Assembly: GCF_000963965.1 (NCBI RefSeq) | Contig: NZ_BAMX01000007.1 | Location: 62,001 to 126,000, forward strand | Direction: 5' to 3' | Length of the DNA stretch: 64,000 nt | DNA from: Acetobacter orientalis | Lineage (GTDB): Bacteria > Pseudomonadota > Alphaproteobacteria > Acetobacterales > Acetobacteraceae | In this document: one piece after another, positions 27,567 to 38,175 of the stretch | Numbering within the stretch: the stretch's first letter is position 1 | How the letters are laid out: every line of letters begins with the position of its first letter | Program-made: the position numbers and the translations under genes | Notes under the pieces: model-generated | The model's database searches: none | What the model saw: the letters and a program-made list of their open reading frames with translations, nothing else | What the model was told of the DNA's origin: nothing

Positions 27567-29186
27567 TTAAGGTGTTGCGGTAGCCGGGCTAACGGTTGCT
27601 GTGGTCGGGTTGGGCGTTGCTGTGCCAGCCTGCTTTTTTACCTCATCAAGCCAGCCACCTTTAAAGCCTGCCCGCTCAAGCCCGGCTCTAATAGCCGGGT
27701 TACGCTTCATGACAGACCACACAAAGCCACTGCGCCGGTTTTCCAGCATGAGCAAAATAGGCCCCTGATCAATGCCAAGATAGGCCGTGTCTGACCAGAA
27801 AGGCTGGTTGTTATGGTGAAAGCTGGGGTTGAAGGCATCAACAAAGCCATATTGCCCATAAATACGGCTGCCGTAACGGCGCTTCATTTCCCGTAAGGCA
27901 GGCACGGCAATTTCTGGAGCAAATGCTACAGCGCCACCTGCGGCGGTAGGGGCAATGGTGCCATCATCTTGCGTGTAATCACGCCCTGCCCCACGCGCAG
28001 AATACGAAAGAAAATGGCGCGTTAGCCCATTGTCGGTTTCTGTTAGTTCACCGGGGCCATCGCTTGCAGTAAGGCCCCAGACTTCTGGCCCGTAATCCTG
28101 CCATTTACCGGGGTTTGCTATGGCATAAGCGCGCTGTGCATACGTGGCACGGCGGCTGTTTTCAAAGTAATCTATGCCTTTTTGGCGGTTCCAGTCGTCC
28201 TGAATACCTCTAAAATCAATCCAGGAATGGGTATATTGGTGCCCAAACAACGGTGCAAAATTGAGCAGGGTTTGGCCGTAATATTCGCCCCACCGTTTGT
28301 CGTTTGTGGTCAACCATGCCTGCCATGATGACGGCGCCAAGGGGTGCAGGGTAGAACCAAGGCCCAGCACATAGGCCATCATGCCCTCGCTGTACCCTTC
28401 CCAATAATTAGGCAGAAATTTATGCTCAGGCGACCAGCCCATACTTAACCTATGGTCAGGGCGGCATAACCACGGCCAGTCAACATCTTGGTACAGGGCA
28501 TTGGCTAAATGCCTAATCTCACGCTCTGCTGGGGTATTGGCTGTATAATAGCTTTCTACAAACAAAATACCCTGCATAAGCAAGGCTGTGTCAATGCTGG
28601 AAAGCTCAATATCCGGGTTTAAACGTAAGCCGGTCTCACGGTTTAAGAAGTGATAGAAAAAACCATGAAAGCCCGCAGCTTTATTGGGCGTATCGTTTTG
28701 CGGCAGGCTTTTGAGGTAGCGCAAAGTCACTAAGGTGCGCTGTACGGCCTGCGCATGTGTAATATAGCCCCGCTCTGCCCCAATACCGTAAGCCGTCAGG
28801 CCAAAGCCTATAGAGGCCACACTCGCTTGCGTTTGGTCAGACGGGTAACGGTCTGGCACCAAGCCGGTTTTGGCGCTGCCTGCGTCCCAAAACCAAGAAA
28901 ACGTGCGGTGCTCAAGGTCTTCAAGCAACTGCGTATCTGACGATGTCAAAATAAACGCTTTGGCAGAATCAACGGGGGTTTGTGCAACAGGCGGTGCGGG
29001 CACCTGTGCGGGGAGAGCTGTTGGGGCCAGTGCTGTAGCAGGCTGGCTTTGGGCGGCATGCGCGTAAGAAACCCCACCACAAGCAAAAGCCGCACCCCCC
29101 ATACCGGCCAAAGCGGTGCGGGAAAAAAGAGAAAACGGCATAGCAGCCGGGGTTCGCATTTTTTTCAAAAACGTCTTTACTCTCAT
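27567..29186 (-). CDS. Secreted glucoamylase-fold protein, probable beta-1,2-glucanase type (GH144-like)
   Basis: 539 residues with a signal peptide (cleavage near VSYAHAAQ) and a Pro/Ala-rich linker to about residue 65, then one (alpha/alpha)6-barrel of the 'glycoamylase' family (PF10091). Characteristic blocks: LLEDLEHRTFSWFWD, TGLVPDR, ASIGFGLTAYGIGAERGY, FYHFLNRETG, ELSSIDTALLMQGILF, and GPEVWGLTASDGPGEL. Characterised relatives are endo-beta-1,2-glucanases (GH144), so periplasmic or extracellular glucan hydrolysis is likely, but the substrate is inferred. The C-terminal ~25 residues are Ala/Thr/Pro-rich. Monocistronic. Confidence 0.8.
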   Translation of the reverse strand: MRVKTFLKKMRTPAAMPFSLFSRTALAGMGGAAFACGGVSYAHAAQSQPATALAPTALPAQVPAPPVAQTPVDSAKAFILTSSDTQLLEDLEHRTFSWFWDAGSAKTGLVPDRYPSDQTQASVASIGFGLTAYGIGAERGYITHAQAVQRTLVTLRYLKSLPQNDTPNKAAGFHGFFYHFLNRETGLRLNPDIELSSIDTALLMQGILFVESYYTANTPAEREIRHLANALYQDVDWPWLCRPDHRLSMGWSPEHKFLPNYWEGYSEGMMAYVLGLGSTLHPLAPSSWQAWLTTNDKRWGEYYGQTLLNFAPLFGHQYTHSWIDFRGIQDDWNRQKGIDYFENSRRATYAQRAYAIANPGKWQDYGPEVWGLTASDGPGELTETDNGLTRHFLSYSARGAGRDYTQDDGTIAPTAAGGAVAFAPEIAVPALREMKRRYGSRIYGQYGFVDAFNPSFHHNNQPFWSDTAYLGIDQGPILLMLENRRSGFVWSVMKRNPAIRAGLERAGFKGGWLDEVKKQAGTATPNPTTATVSPATATP

Positions 29187-29606
29187 AACCTCTGCCGTAT
29201 GCCCCTCTTTGTATGCCCTTTAGGCTTTTGCCACAGATTTGCATGCTGTTTCATCATGCAAAATAGGCAGTTCCATGTCATAGCCATGACAGTATAACGT
29301 TTCTGCCCTGCATCGTTTTAAAAGCAACGTCAAATGGTTACGCCTAAAGCGGACATACTCTTAGTTTCTGCACGTAAAAACATTTCGTGCCGCCACAAGA
29401 CACCTGCTGGGCAGCTATCACAGGGTGCTAGGCCCCATACGGCATACGGCATACGGCATACGGCATACGGCATACGGCATACGGCAAGACCGAACAGAAA
29501 GTATGTTGGGCCTCAACACGACATTTGGCCCAAGCGCAAAAAATTCTGGGGCCATTTTCTAACCCCAGAGTTTTGCCGATCCAACGTGATGAAGGGAATG
29601 CCAGAA
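29187..29606. other. Intergenic region carrying a heptamer repeat
   Basis: A 420-base non-coding stretch between the glucanase-like start and the dadA stop. It contains the CATACGG array at 29436-29484 and otherwise no supported gene. The promoter of the leftward glucanase-like gene must lie in its left part. Confidence 0.5.
29436..29484. repeat. Seven tandem copies of the heptamer CATACGG
   Basis: Seven exact 7-base units run head to tail without interruption, outside any gene, about 120 bases beyond the dadA stop. The pattern is a simple-sequence (VNTR-type) repeat, not a CRISPR, since there are no spacers. Confidence 0.98.
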
Positions 29607-30866
29607 TTAAGAGAGATCGTAACGAAAAACGTTCAGATCTTCGTAGGCAATATCAGGTTTTTTACCAGACATAATATCTGCCAGCACTCGGCCAGAGCCG
29701 CACGCCATTGTCCAACCCAATGTACCATGGCCAGTGTTTAAAAACAGGTTTTCAAGCCCTGTACGGCCAATAATAGGGGTGCCATCGGGTGTCATAGGGC
29801 GCAGGCCTGTCCAGAAAGAAGCGCCCGGTACATCACAACACCCAGCAAACAGGTCTGTTACAGAATGTTCCAGCGTTTCGCGCCGAGGTTTGCGCAGGCG
29901 GCGGCTAAAGCCTGCCAGCTCCGCCGTACCGCCCACGCGCACGCGGTTACCCAAACGGGTAATGCCAATTTTAAAGGTTTCATCCATAATGGTTGAAACC
30001 GGGGCACGGGCTGCGTCTGTAATATCGGCGGTAAGCGAATAACCTTTAACCGGGTAAATTGGTAAATCCATACCCAAAGGCCGCGCCAATGCGGGAGAGA
30101 AGCTCCCTAATGACAACACATAACTGTCTGCTGTCATAACCCCACGGCTGGTTTCAACCGCCGTAACCCGGCCATTGTCAGACAAAATCTGTTTAATTTT
30201 GGTGTTGTAGAGAAATTTCACACCTGCTTTTGCAGCCATGCCAGCCAGTGTCTGGGTAAATTTAAATGCATCACCTGTTTCATCACCCGGTAGGCGCAGG
30301 CCACCAACAATTTTATGCGCGGCCTCTGCAAGCCCCGGCTCGGCTTTTACGCAGGCCTCGCGGTCAAGCACTTCATAGGGCACCTGATATTGCTTAAGCA
30401 CAGCAATATCGAGCGCAGCGCCATCAAGCTGCTTTTGTGTACGAAAAACCTGCAAAGTGCCCTGCTGCCGGTCATCGTAAGTAATGCCTGTTTCTTTACG
30501 CAGGTCGCACATCACGTCACGGCTATATTCAGCAAGGCGCACCATACGGCCCTTGTTACGGTCGTAAGCCTCTGTGGTGCAGTTTTCGAGCATCTGCCAC
30601 AGCCATTTCCACAAATGGGGGTCTGGCATAGGCCAAAACACAAATGGCCGGTACGCCATCATCAACCATTTAACAGATTTTACAGGCACACCCGGCCCAG
30701 CCCACGGAGCAGAATACCCCGGAGAAACCTGCCCAGCATTGGCAAAGCTTGTTTCCATACCCGCTTCGGGCTGGCGGTCTATAACCGTAACCTCATGCCC
30801 TGCCTGTGCGAGATACCAAGCCGACGTAACCCCAACAACACCGCCACCTAAAACAAGAACTTTCAT
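29607..30866 (-). CDS. dadA: D-amino acid dehydrogenase
   Basis: 419 residues. An N-terminal FAD-binding motif GGGVVG (7-12) followed by the Asp/Arg of [11 protein letters not shown]; the block [31 protein letters not shown] is diagnostic of DadA. The C-terminal [39 protein letters not shown] closes the FAD site. It oxidises D-alanine and other D-amino acids to 2-oxo acids at the membrane, passing electrons to the respiratory chain. It lies 27 bases downstream of alr, so the pair forms an alanine-catabolic operon. Confidence 0.96.
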   Translation of the reverse strand: MKVLVLGGGVVGVTSAWYLAQAGHEVTVIDRQPEAGMETSFANAGQVSPGYSAPWAGPGVPVKSVKWLMMAYRPFVFWPMPDPHLWKWLWQMLENCTTEAYDRNKGRMVRLAEYSRDVMCDLRKETGITYDDRQQGTLQVFRTQKQLDGAALDIAVLKQYQVPYEVLDREACVKAEPGLAEAAHKIVGGLRLPGDETGDAFKFTQTLAGMAAKAGVKFLYNTKIKQILSDNGRVTAVETSRGVMTADSYVLSLGSFSPALARPLGMDLPIYPVKGYSLTADITDAARAPVSTIMDETFKIGITRLGNRVRVGGTAELAGFSRRLRKPRRETLEHSVTDLFAGCCDVPGASFWTGLRPMTPDGTPIIGRTGLENLFLNTGHGTLGWTMACGSGRVLADIMSGKKPDIAYEDLNVFRYDLS

Positions 30867-30893
30867 AAATAGAGCCCTTTATTTTTGTTAGTT

Positions 30894-32030
30894 TCAGACT
30901 GGAGAAGGCTGGTTGTGGTACACGCGATGATAGCGCCGCCCCAGTGAGGTAAGAATTTCGTAGCCAATTGTGCCTTCTGCCTTGGCCACATCATCTACGC
31001 CGTATTGGTCGTTAAGCAGGTCAACCAAAGTCTCTGCCCCTAAGGCTGCCTCTGGCACGCCAGAGACATCAACGGTTAGGGAGTCCATAGAAATACGGCC
31101 CAGAATGGGGAGTTTATGGCCTTCAAACCAAGCACACCCGGTAGTCGCCCCGGCGCGGGCAAAACCATCTGCATAGCCGGTAGCCAACGTTGCTATGCGG
31201 CACGGGCCGCTGGCTTGCCATGTCAGGCCATAGCCAACCCGGTCACCTTTTTTCAGGTAGCGTGTTTGCAGCACACGGGCCTGTAAACGCACTACTGGTT
31301 GTAAGGGGTTAGGGCCTTGCGTGTTAGGGGCCACGCCATAGAGGGCCGCACCGGGCCGCACCAAATTTTGGTGAAAATTTTGCCCCACAAAAATACCAGA
31401 AGACGCCGCCAAACTCAGCGGAGCCTTGGGCAAAACACTGGCATAGCGCAACAGGCAGGCCAGTTGCTGCGCGTTAGCCGGGTCTTGCGGCGTATCTGCA
31501 CAAGCAAGGTGGCTCATAAGCAAAGACAGCGAAATACCGTTCAGCAGGTCAGGGCTTTCAGCCAAGAGCGCAACATCTGCCCCAGACAGGCCAAAACGAG
31601 ACATACCCGTATCAAGCTGCAAAACAGCATTTTGCTGCTGGCCAGTACTATGGGCGTATGCTTTGAGCTCTGCCACCTGCTCCAAAGAGTTAAGCACAGG
31701 GCGCAAACCGGCTTGCAAACACTCTGCCAAGGCCTGCGGGCGGGCACCGTGTAGCACCGTAATGCGCGCCTGAGCCGAAAGTGCAGGTTTCAGTGCAAGA
31801 CCTTCATCAACATGGGCAACAAAAAATTCTTTAGCTCCAGCCTGCTCTAAAGCCTCCGCCACCTGTATGGCCCCTAGGCCGTAGGCATCAGACTTAACGA
31901 CAGCAGCACATGTTGCCCCCTGCACTTTTTGGGCCAGAAATTTGTAGTTTTCTGTAATAGCGCCAAGATCAATCGTAAGAACGGCACCAGCCCTATGCGC
32001 AGGCCACGAGGCAACAACCGGCAGAGACAT
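30894..32030 (-). CDS. alr: Alanine racemase (catabolic type by context)
   Basis: 378 residues. PLP-binding Lys46 in AAVVKSDAYGLG; catalytic Tyr in DRVGYGLTW; the LDTGMSRFG and RPGAALYG blocks of Alr are present; ISMDSLTVDVSG closes the C-terminal beta domain. It interconverts L- and D-alanine, giving D-alanine for dadA or for peptidoglycan. Being in an operon with dadA and divergent from an Lrp-type regulator suggests the DadX-like catabolic role. If this is the only racemase in the genome, it also serves cell-wall synthesis. Confidence 0.95.
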   Translation of the reverse strand: MSLPVVASWPAHRAGAVLTIDLGAITENYKFLAQKVQGATCAAVVKSDAYGLGAIQVAEALEQAGAKEFFVAHVDEGLALKPALSAQARITVLHGARPQALAECLQAGLRPVLNSLEQVAELKAYAHSTGQQQNAVLQLDTGMSRFGLSGADVALLAESPDLLNGISLSLLMSHLACADTPQDPANAQQLACLLRYASVLPKAPLSLAASSGIFVGQNFHQNLVRPGAALYGVAPNTQGPNPLQPVVRLQARVLQTRYLKKGDRVGYGLTWQASGPCRIATLATGYADGFARAGATTGCAWFEGHKLPILGRISMDSLTVDVSGVPEAALGAETLVDLLNDQYGVDDVAKAEGTIGYEILTSLGRRYHRVYHNQPSPV

Positions 32031-32167
32031 TGAATCAGTACCCCATACTGTTTCGATATAAAAACTTTATCAGGATATCTATGGAATATCCTGCTGATCT
32101 GTCGCATAATTATGCATTATACGGCAAATTATTCGTATAATATTTCAAAAATGCCGAGATTAACCAC

Positions 32168-32620
32168 ATGATCTTCGACCGAGTAACAGACGCTATAGTG
32201 CGCCAATTGCAGCACGATGGCCGCATGAGCAACGCTGAGCTTGCGCAAAAGGTTGGGCTTTCTCCCTCAGCCTGCTTGCGCCGCGTTAAGTTGTTGGAAC
32301 AAAAAGGTGTTATACAAGGCTACCGCGCCATTATAGACCGTAACGCCACCCTCTCTATGGCCACGGTTATTGTGCAAATTACCCTTGAGCGGCAAACAGA
32401 AGACTGCCTACGCCGCTTTGAGAGCCGCGTAAAAGAGTGCGCCGATGTAAAAGAATGTTACCTTATGACCGGCGATGCAGACTATCTGCTCCGTGTAGAA
32501 GCGCAGGATATGTCTGATTACGAGCGTATTCATAAAGAAGAACTCTCGCGCATGCCCGGTGTTGTACGCATACAAAGCAACTTTGCCATTCGCCCCGTTG
32601 TACAAGGCTGGAAAGGCTAA
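32168..32620 (+). CDS. Lrp/AsnC-family transcriptional regulator
   Basis: 150 residues. An N-terminal helix-turn-helix (QLQHDGRMSNAELAQKVGLSPSACLRRVKLLEQKGVIQGY) and a C-terminal RAM/AsnC ligand-binding domain (ATVIVQITLERQTEDCLRRFESRVKECADVKECYLMTGDADYLLRVEAQDMSDYE). It is divergent from alr-dadA with a 137-base shared region, the usual layout of a local Lrp-type activator (AlaR/DadR) responding to alanine. A long hairpin at 32634-32672 follows. Confidence 0.92.
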   Translation: MIFDRVTDAIVRQLQHDGRMSNAELAQKVGLSPSACLRRVKLLEQKGVIQGYRAIIDRNATLSMATVIVQITLERQTEDCLRRFESRVKECADVKECYLMTGDADYLLRVEAQDMSDYERIHKEELSRMPGVVRIQSNFAIRPVVQGWKG

Positions 32621-32633
32621 GCCCCATACGCAA

Positions 32634-32672
32634 ACACCCTGCCTGAAAAGAATATCTTTTCGGGCAGGGTGT
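32634..32672. terminator. Terminator-like hairpin between lrp-type gene and rbfA
   Basis: ACACCCTGCC and GGCAGGGTGT, with an inner GAAAAG/CTTTTC stem, form a long near-perfect hairpin between two convergent genes. T runs are short, so strength is uncertain. Confidence 0.6.
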
Positions 32673-32760
32673 CGCAAACTGGAACCTTTATGCGCTTCTT
32701 ACCTGCGTGCAGAGCCCTAGGTACTGCTTGGTAAGGTAAGCGCTCTAATAAGGAAAAAAC

Positions 32761-33228
32761 TTAGTCTTCCTCATCGTCTTCTGGCTGTGCAGCAGCAATA
32801 TCTCTTTGCACATCAGGAGACTTAAGAAGCGCATCCATGTGCATGGCTTCATCAAGTGTTGTGTCTGGCTGAAAGTGCAGCTCTGGGGCCACACGCAGCC
32901 TTAGCTTATGCGACATTTGCGTGCGCAACCACGGGGCAACCCGTTTAAGGCCGGGCAGCAAAGCATCCACATCGCTACGGCCTAAACGTGCCACAAAAAC
33001 CGTAGCATGCTTAAAGTCGGGTGAAAGACGTACTTCAGTAACAGTTACTGCGGTATCGGCCAACTCGGGGTCACGGAAGGTTGTGCGTGCAAAAAGCTCG
33101 GCCAAAACCCGCCTGACTTCTTCCCCCACCCGTAACTGGCGTTGAGAAGGCCCCGATGGAGAAAGACCGGCGAGATACCCCGCCGGCCCGTTCAACCCTG
33201 CCTTGCCTGATCCGTTGCGGCGGCTCAT
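32761..33228 (-). CDS. rbfA: Ribosome-binding factor A
   Basis: 155 residues from the ATG at 33228 (MSRRNGSG), which overlaps the infB stop by 4 bases. KH-like fold with [37 protein letters not shown] and [27 protein letters not shown], all typical of RbfA. It helps mature the 16S rRNA 5' end in 30S subunits and is needed for growth in the cold. An acidic tail (PEDDEED) ends the protein. Last gene of rimP-nusA-ylxR-infB-rbfA. Confidence 0.97.
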   Translation of the reverse strand: MSRRNGSGKAGLNGPAGYLAGLSPSGPSQRQLRVGEEVRRVLAELFARTTFRDPELADTAVTVTEVRLSPDFKHATVFVARLGRSDVDALLPGLKRVAPWLRTQMSHKLRLRVAPELHFQPDTTLDEAMHMDALLKSPDVQRDIAAAQPEDDEED

Positions 33229-35933
33229 GCAGGCACCAGTTCGCTTTCGAAGCACTCAACCACGTCGCCTTCGCGCAGGTCGTTATACCCTGCAAAGGAA
33301 AGACCACATTCGTAGCCTTTAGCCACTTCTTTGACATCGTCTTTGAAGCGCTTGAGCTGGCTGAGGTCACCTTCGTGAATAACCACACCGTCACGCAGCA
33401 AGCGCACGCCACAGCCGCGTTTGACAACGCCTTCTGTGATGTAGCAACCAGCCACCTTGCCAACCTTGGTAATGTTGAACACCTGACGAATCTCGGCGTA
33501 GCCAAGGAATTTTTCGCGGTGTTTCGGAGCAATTTTGCCACGAACAAGCTGCTCAACATCATCAGTTACCTGATAGATGATTGAGTAGTAACGGATATCC
33601 ACCCCTTCGCGCTGGGCGAGGGTACGTGCCTGAGACGTTGCACGCACGTTAAAGGCAATAATGACCGCGTTAGACGCCTTGGCAAGCTGCACATCACTTT
33701 CCGTGATCTGGCCAACCGTAGCGTTAAGTACGCGTACACCCACCTCTTCATGCGCCAGTTTGAGCACAGAAGCCTGAATGGCCTCAGCAGAGCCTTGAAC
33801 GTCTGCCTTGATCAGAACAGCAACTTCTTTCTGCTCACCCGCCTGAATACGGGCCAACATCTGGTCAAGCGTACCACGTGCTGCAACCTGCCCTGCAACC
33901 TGATGCTCTTTCAGCTTACGCTGACGGAACTCAGAAATTTCGCGGGCACGGTTTTCGTTCTCGACCACAACAAACGGGGCACCAGCAGAGGGCACGCCTG
34001 TAAGGCCAAGAATTTCAACCGGCATAGACGGTGTTGCGTCAGAAACCTGACGGCCACGGTCATCAACCAGCGCACGCACACGGCCCCACTCAGCACCGGC
34101 AACAACAATGTCACCTTTACGCAGTGTACCTTTTTGCACCAGCACAGACGCCACAGAACCACGGCCACGGTCCAGACGGCTTTCAATCACTGCACCTTCA
34201 GCCGAACGATTCGGGTTGGCTTTCAGGTCAAGAATTTCAGCCTGGAGCAGAATGGCTTCTTCAAGTTTGTCGAGGCCTTCGCGTTTTTTGGCAGACACTT
34301 CAATGTCCTGCACATCACCGCTCAGAGATTCCACAACAATCTCGTGGTTCAGCAATTCCTGACGCACACGGTCTGGGTTGGCACCGGGTTTGTCGATTTT
34401 GTTGATGGCAACAATGATGGGCGCATCAGCAGCTTTTGCATGCTTAATGGCTTCAATTGTTTGCGGCATCACGCCATCGTCTGCGGCAACAACCAGCACA
34501 ACCACGTCTGTAATAGAGGCACCACGGGCACGCATTGCCGTAAAGGCTTCATGGCCGGGTGTATCAAGGAACGTGATTTTCGCGCCAGAAGCGAGCGTTA
34601 CCTGATACGCACCAATATGCTGCGTAATGCCACCAGCTTCACCCGCGGCAACGTCTGTTGTGCGCAGGGCATCAAGCAGAGAGGTTTTACCGTGGTCAAC
34701 ATGGCCCATAATGGTAACAACAGGAGCACGAGGCTGAAGTTCTTCAGGTTCGTCCTGCGTTCCTTCAATGCCGAGCTCAACGTCGCTTTCAGCAACACGG
34801 CGCACGCGGTGGCCGAATTCTTCAACGATCAGTTCTGCCGTATCAGCATCAATGGTCTGGGTTACCGTTGCCATCACGCCGTTTTTCATCAGCGCTTTAA
34901 TGACCTCACCCTGACGGGCGGCCATACGGTTTGCCAGTTCCTGAACCGTGATGGTTTCAGGCAGCACAACGTCACGCACAACGCGCACTTGGTCTGCACG
35001 CAGGCGTTCTAGCTCAGCCTGACGGCGCTCACGCTCGCGCTGACGGCGCACAGAGGCGAGTGAACGCGTCTTGTCGTCATCACCCTCAATGGCGGCCTGC
35101 ACGTCAATACGACCGGAACGACGGCCACCACCATCGCTTTTACGCGAACCCGCACTTTTACGAGGGGGCGCACCACCGCTCGGCCTACGAGCTGGGCCAC
35201 CACGGCGTGGTTCTTCATCACCATCGGCTGCACGGCCACCACGCAGGCGCAGTGTTTGTGCGGCTGCACCCGGCTCTGCCGCAGCAGAAGCAGCAGCTTT
35301 AGCTTGCGGGCGTGGCGCGGCAGCTTTCAACGGCTTGGCAGGCATAATAGCCCGCTCGGCCAAAGGCTTAAGGCGGCTTACCGGCGGTGCAAGGGTTACC
35401 TCGCCCGGAATTGGCACAGCAGAAACCACCGGCCCTTTGACTTCGATCGGTTTGATGGAGTCAATGCGCGCCTTACGGTCAGCGTCTTCAGCAGCAGCTT
35501 CTTCAGCCGCGGCTGCAGCTGCAGCTTCGGCGGCGGCTTCGACTGCACGCTTTTCATCTTCTTCGCGGCGGCGTGCTTCTTCAGCAGCAGACAGGATCTG
35601 AATTTTTTCCTGTTCGCGCCGTTCGGCTTCACGCCGTTCAGCTTCTTCAGCTGCTTTTTTCTGTTCCTGCAGCACGCGCTGGCGCATTGCCAGCTCGGCG
35701 GCTGTCAGGGTACGACCTGCCCCTGCACGCCCGCCAGCACCACGGCCACCTGCCCCATTGCCAGCACCTGGGCCACGCTTTTTGCGCACCTCAACCTGCA
35801 CAACCTTGGAGCGGCCATGGCTAAAACTCTGCCGCACGGACCCGGCATCAACCGTACGCCCGACGTCTGAACGCCCTGCTGGCCGAAGGGACAAACGCCC
35901 CTTGCCCTGATCCTGATCCTTGCCTTCGCTCAT
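33225..35933 (-). CDS. infB: Translation initiation factor IF-2
   Basis: 902 residues. The first ~320 residues form a long basic Ala/Gly/Arg/Glu-rich region with an [15 protein letters not shown] helical repeat; then IF2_N-like ([27 protein letters not shown]) and the GTPase domain with [11 protein letters not shown] (G1), [15 protein letters not shown] (G3) and NKIDKP (G4). The C-terminal domains, which bind fMet-tRNA, are complete. The start overlaps the upstream ylxR-type stop by 4 bases. Confidence 0.98.
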   Translation of the reverse strand: MSEGKDQDQGKGRLSLRPAGRSDVGRTVDAGSVRQSFSHGRSKVVQVEVRKKRGPGAGNGAGGRGAGGRAGAGRTLTAAELAMRQRVLQEQKKAAEEAERREAERREQEKIQILSAAEEARRREEDEKRAVEAAAEAAAAAAAEEAAAEDADRKARIDSIKPIEVKGPVVSAVPIPGEVTLAPPVSRLKPLAERAIMPAKPLKAAAPRPQAKAAASAAAEPGAAAQTLRLRGGRAADGDEEPRRGGPARRPSGGAPPRKSAGSRKSDGGGRRSGRIDVQAAIEGDDDKTRSLASVRRQRERERRQAELERLRADQVRVVRDVVLPETITVQELANRMAARQGEVIKALMKNGVMATVTQTIDADTAELIVEEFGHRVRRVAESDVELGIEGTQDEPEELQPRAPVVTIMGHVDHGKTSLLDALRTTDVAAGEAGGITQHIGAYQVTLASGAKITFLDTPGHEAFTAMRARGASITDVVVLVVAADDGVMPQTIEAIKHAKAADAPIIVAINKIDKPGANPDRVRQELLNHEIVVESLSGDVQDIEVSAKKREGLDKLEEAILLQAEILDLKANPNRSAEGAVIESRLDRGRGSVASVLVQKGTLRKGDIVVAGAEWGRVRALVDDRGRQVSDATPSMPVEILGLTGVPSAGAPFVVVENENRAREISEFRQRKLKEHQVAGQVAARGTLDQMLARIQAGEQKEVAVLIKADVQGSAEAIQASVLKLAHEEVGVRVLNATVGQITESDVQLAKASNAVIIAFNVRATSQARTLAQREGVDIRYYSIIYQVTDDVEQLVRGKIAPKHREKFLGYAEIRQVFNITKVGKVAGCYITEGVVKRGCGVRLLRDGVVIHEGDLSQLKRFKDDVKEVAKGYECGLSFAGYNDLREGDVVECFESELVPA

Positions 35934-36583
35934 TGACCCGCCTGTTCAAACCCATCCGCCGGAAAGGTCCGACGAACCCGAGGGCCACCTTGGGCAACCC
36001 CCGAAAAACGCTCATTCTCGCAACATAGGCGGGACGCCAAGGCCCCCGGTACCAATGCTACGTTTACCACCCGCTCCCGCCCAAAAACCTTTGCAAGGTC
36101 TTGTACGCAAAGCGCCTCAATGACAGGGAGGTCTCTGGCACCCGACATAAGCCGATCCAGTTCTTCCCTGCTTCCATCCGATGCGTGAATGATAACGGCT
36201 GCCTTTTGGCGTGTTATCAATTCCCGCACCTTCATAAACCCGCTTACAGACTGCCCGGCACGCCGTGCCAGCCCTAAAGCCTCTATCATGCGCCGGTGCA
36301 GACCTGCTTCTACTTGCGTAGCCAGATCTTCGGGCACCTGTACCTGACACCGCGCGGCCCGTGCAAACACCCCGCGTGTGCGGGCTTGTTCTATCACATC
36401 TCGCTTGGCACTCAACCATATTCCCCGTCCGGGCAGTTTTCCATCCAGATCGGGGGTTATGACCGAGGTGGGAGAGACCACAAACCGTACCATTTCGGCT
36501 GGAATACCTTGCTGCCGTGTTACTGCACAGCGGCGCAAGGGGCCTTTTTCGGGATCGGCTTCTGGCAAAAAATCACTACCCAC
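35930..36583 (-). CDS. YlxR/DUF448 plus L7Ae-like RNA-binding protein
   Basis: 217 residues with two domains. An N-terminal YlxR (DUF448) domain, about 15-85, contains [19 protein letters not shown] and GRGIWLS. An L7Ae/L30e-like domain, about 95-185, contains [26 protein letters not shown]. This fusion between nusA and infB is common in alphaproteobacteria. YlxR proteins bind RNA (RNase P in some species); the role of the fused protein is not established. It starts 29 bases after nusA and overlaps infB by 4 bases. Confidence 0.9.
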   Translation of the reverse strand: MGSDFLPEADPEKGPLRRCAVTRQQGIPAEMVRFVVSPTSVITPDLDGKLPGRGIWLSAKRDVIEQARTRGVFARAARCQVQVPEDLATQVEAGLHRRMIEALGLARRAGQSVSGFMKVRELITRQKAAVIIHASDGSREELDRLMSGARDLPVIEALCVQDLAKVFGRERVVNVALVPGALASRLCCENERFSGVAQGGPRVRRTFPADGFEQAGQ

Positions 36584-36612
36584 TTTTAAACAGCCCTTGT
36601 TAACCTTCGGGC

Positions 36613-38145
36613 TTACGCTCCCTCTGTTGAGGAAGACTGATCACCCTCGCCATCAAACCAGTGAGCACGTGCTGCCATAATGATTTCATTGGCAGCATCT
36701 TCCTCAATGGCATCAGTACCGAGGATTTCGACAAGCTCATCGCCAGCCAGATCAGCAAGGTCGTCAAGAGTTTTTACACCCTTTTCGCCCAAAGTCACAA
36801 GCATCTGGTTGGTAAAGACACCCATGTCCGCAATATCGTCAGACACACCCAGCTCGCGCCGTTTGGTATCCAGGTTTTCTTCCTGTTTCACCAAATAGGC
36901 TTCAGCGCGCTGTACGAGTTCACTTACCACCGATTCATCGAAACCTTCAATGCCTATCAGCTCATCGGGGTCTGCATAGGCCAATTCCTCAATGGAATGG
37001 AAGCCTTCAGTTACCAACAGGCTTGCAATCACGTCATCAACGTCCAGAGCCTCAACAAAGAGGTTGGTGCGACGACGGAATTCTTCCTGACGGCGTTCGG
37101 ATTCTTCAGCTTCGGTCAGGATATCAATATCCCAACGGGTCAACTGGCTTGCAAGGCGTACGTTTTGACCGCGGCGGCCAATCGCCAGTGAAAGCTGCTC
37201 GTCTGGCACCACAACTTCAACGCGGCCAGCTTCTTCATCCATCACCACTTTGGAGACTTCAGCCGGGGCCAGTGCGTTCACCACAAAGGTTGCAGCCTGC
37301 GGGCTCCAAGGAATGATGTCGATTTTTTCGCCCTGCAATTCGGCCACAACAGCCTGCACGCGGGAGCCACGCATACCAACGCACGCCCCTACCGGGTCGA
37401 TAGAAGCATCACGGGACACAACAGCCATTTTAGCGCGAGAGCCGGGGTCACGGGCCACAGCCTTGATCTCGATAATGCCGTCATAAATTTCGGGCACTTC
37501 TTGTGCAAACAGCTTTGCAAGGAAAGCAGGGTGCGTACGAGAAAGAAAAATTTGCGGGCCACGCGGCTCGTCACGTACATCATAGATGTAAGCGCGCACA
37601 CGGTCAGAGTTGCGGAACGTTTCGCGGGCAATCAACTCATCGCGGCGCAGAAGTGCCTCAGCAGAGCCGATTTCAACCATCAGGTTACCGTATTCGGTAC
37701 GCTTGACGGTGCCGTTCACAATTTCGCCTACGCGGTCTTTAAACTCGTTGTACTGGCGTTTGCGTTCATATTCACGCACGCGCTGCACAATAACTTGCTT
37801 GGCTGTCTGGGCTGCAATACGCCCAAAATCGATAGGCGGCAGCGGGTCAACCAGATATTCACCCGCTTTAATTTCTGGCTGAAATTTGCGCGCAATAGCC
37901 AGCGGAATCTGGGTTTCCTCGTTCTCGGCGTTTTCGACCACTTCTGTCCAGCGGGACAGGCGCACTTCACCAGTGCGACGGTCTATGGTCGCGCGAATGT
38001 CTTTTTCGTGCCCGTATTTGGCACGACCGGCCTTCTGGATAGCCTGCTCCATGGCTTCCAGCACTTCATCGCGGTCGATTCCCTTCTCGCGCGAAACAGC
38101 GTCTGCAACCAGCAGCAGTTCAGGACGGGAAACAGAGGTATCCAT
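36613..38145 (-). CDS. nusA: Transcription elongation/termination factor NusA
   Basis: 510 residues. An N-terminal RNA-polymerase-binding domain (ELLLVADAVSREKGIDRDEVLEAMEQAIQKAGR), S1 domain (GEIVNGTVKRTEYGNLMVEIGSAEALL) and two KH domains (VGACVGMRGSRVQAVVAELQGEKIDII and AIGRRGQNVRLASQLTRWDIDILTE). These are followed by two acidic C-terminal repeats (LLVTEGFHSIEELAY and LVTLGEKGVKTLDDLA). The full alphaproteobacterial architecture is present. Second gene of the rimP operon, 30 bases after rimP. Confidence 0.98.
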   Translation of the reverse strand: MDTSVSRPELLLVADAVSREKGIDRDEVLEAMEQAIQKAGRAKYGHEKDIRATIDRRTGEVRLSRWTEVVENAENEETQIPLAIARKFQPEIKAGEYLVDPLPPIDFGRIAAQTAKQVIVQRVREYERKRQYNEFKDRVGEIVNGTVKRTEYGNLMVEIGSAEALLRRDELIARETFRNSDRVRAYIYDVRDEPRGPQIFLSRTHPAFLAKLFAQEVPEIYDGIIEIKAVARDPGSRAKMAVVSRDASIDPVGACVGMRGSRVQAVVAELQGEKIDIIPWSPQAATFVVNALAPAEVSKVVMDEEAGRVEVVVPDEQLSLAIGRRGQNVRLASQLTRWDIDILTEAEESERRQEEFRRRTNLFVEALDVDDVIASLLVTEGFHSIEELAYADPDELIGIEGFDESVVSELVQRAEAYLVKQEENLDTKRRELGVSDDIADMGVFTNQMLVTLGEKGVKTLDDLADLAGDELVEILGTDAIEEDAANEIIMAARAHWFDGEGDQSSSTEGA

Positions 38146-38175
38146 ACTCTCAGCTCTCCAAAGCAGGCGGCTTGA

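Noticed and set aside
29436-29484. CRISPR array
   Set aside because: The units are contiguous 7-base repeats without spacers and there are no cas genes.
33750-35012. A 420-codon open frame on the plus strand
   Set aside because: It lies wholly antisense to infB, whose sequence is clearly coding; the predicted product has no recognisable features.
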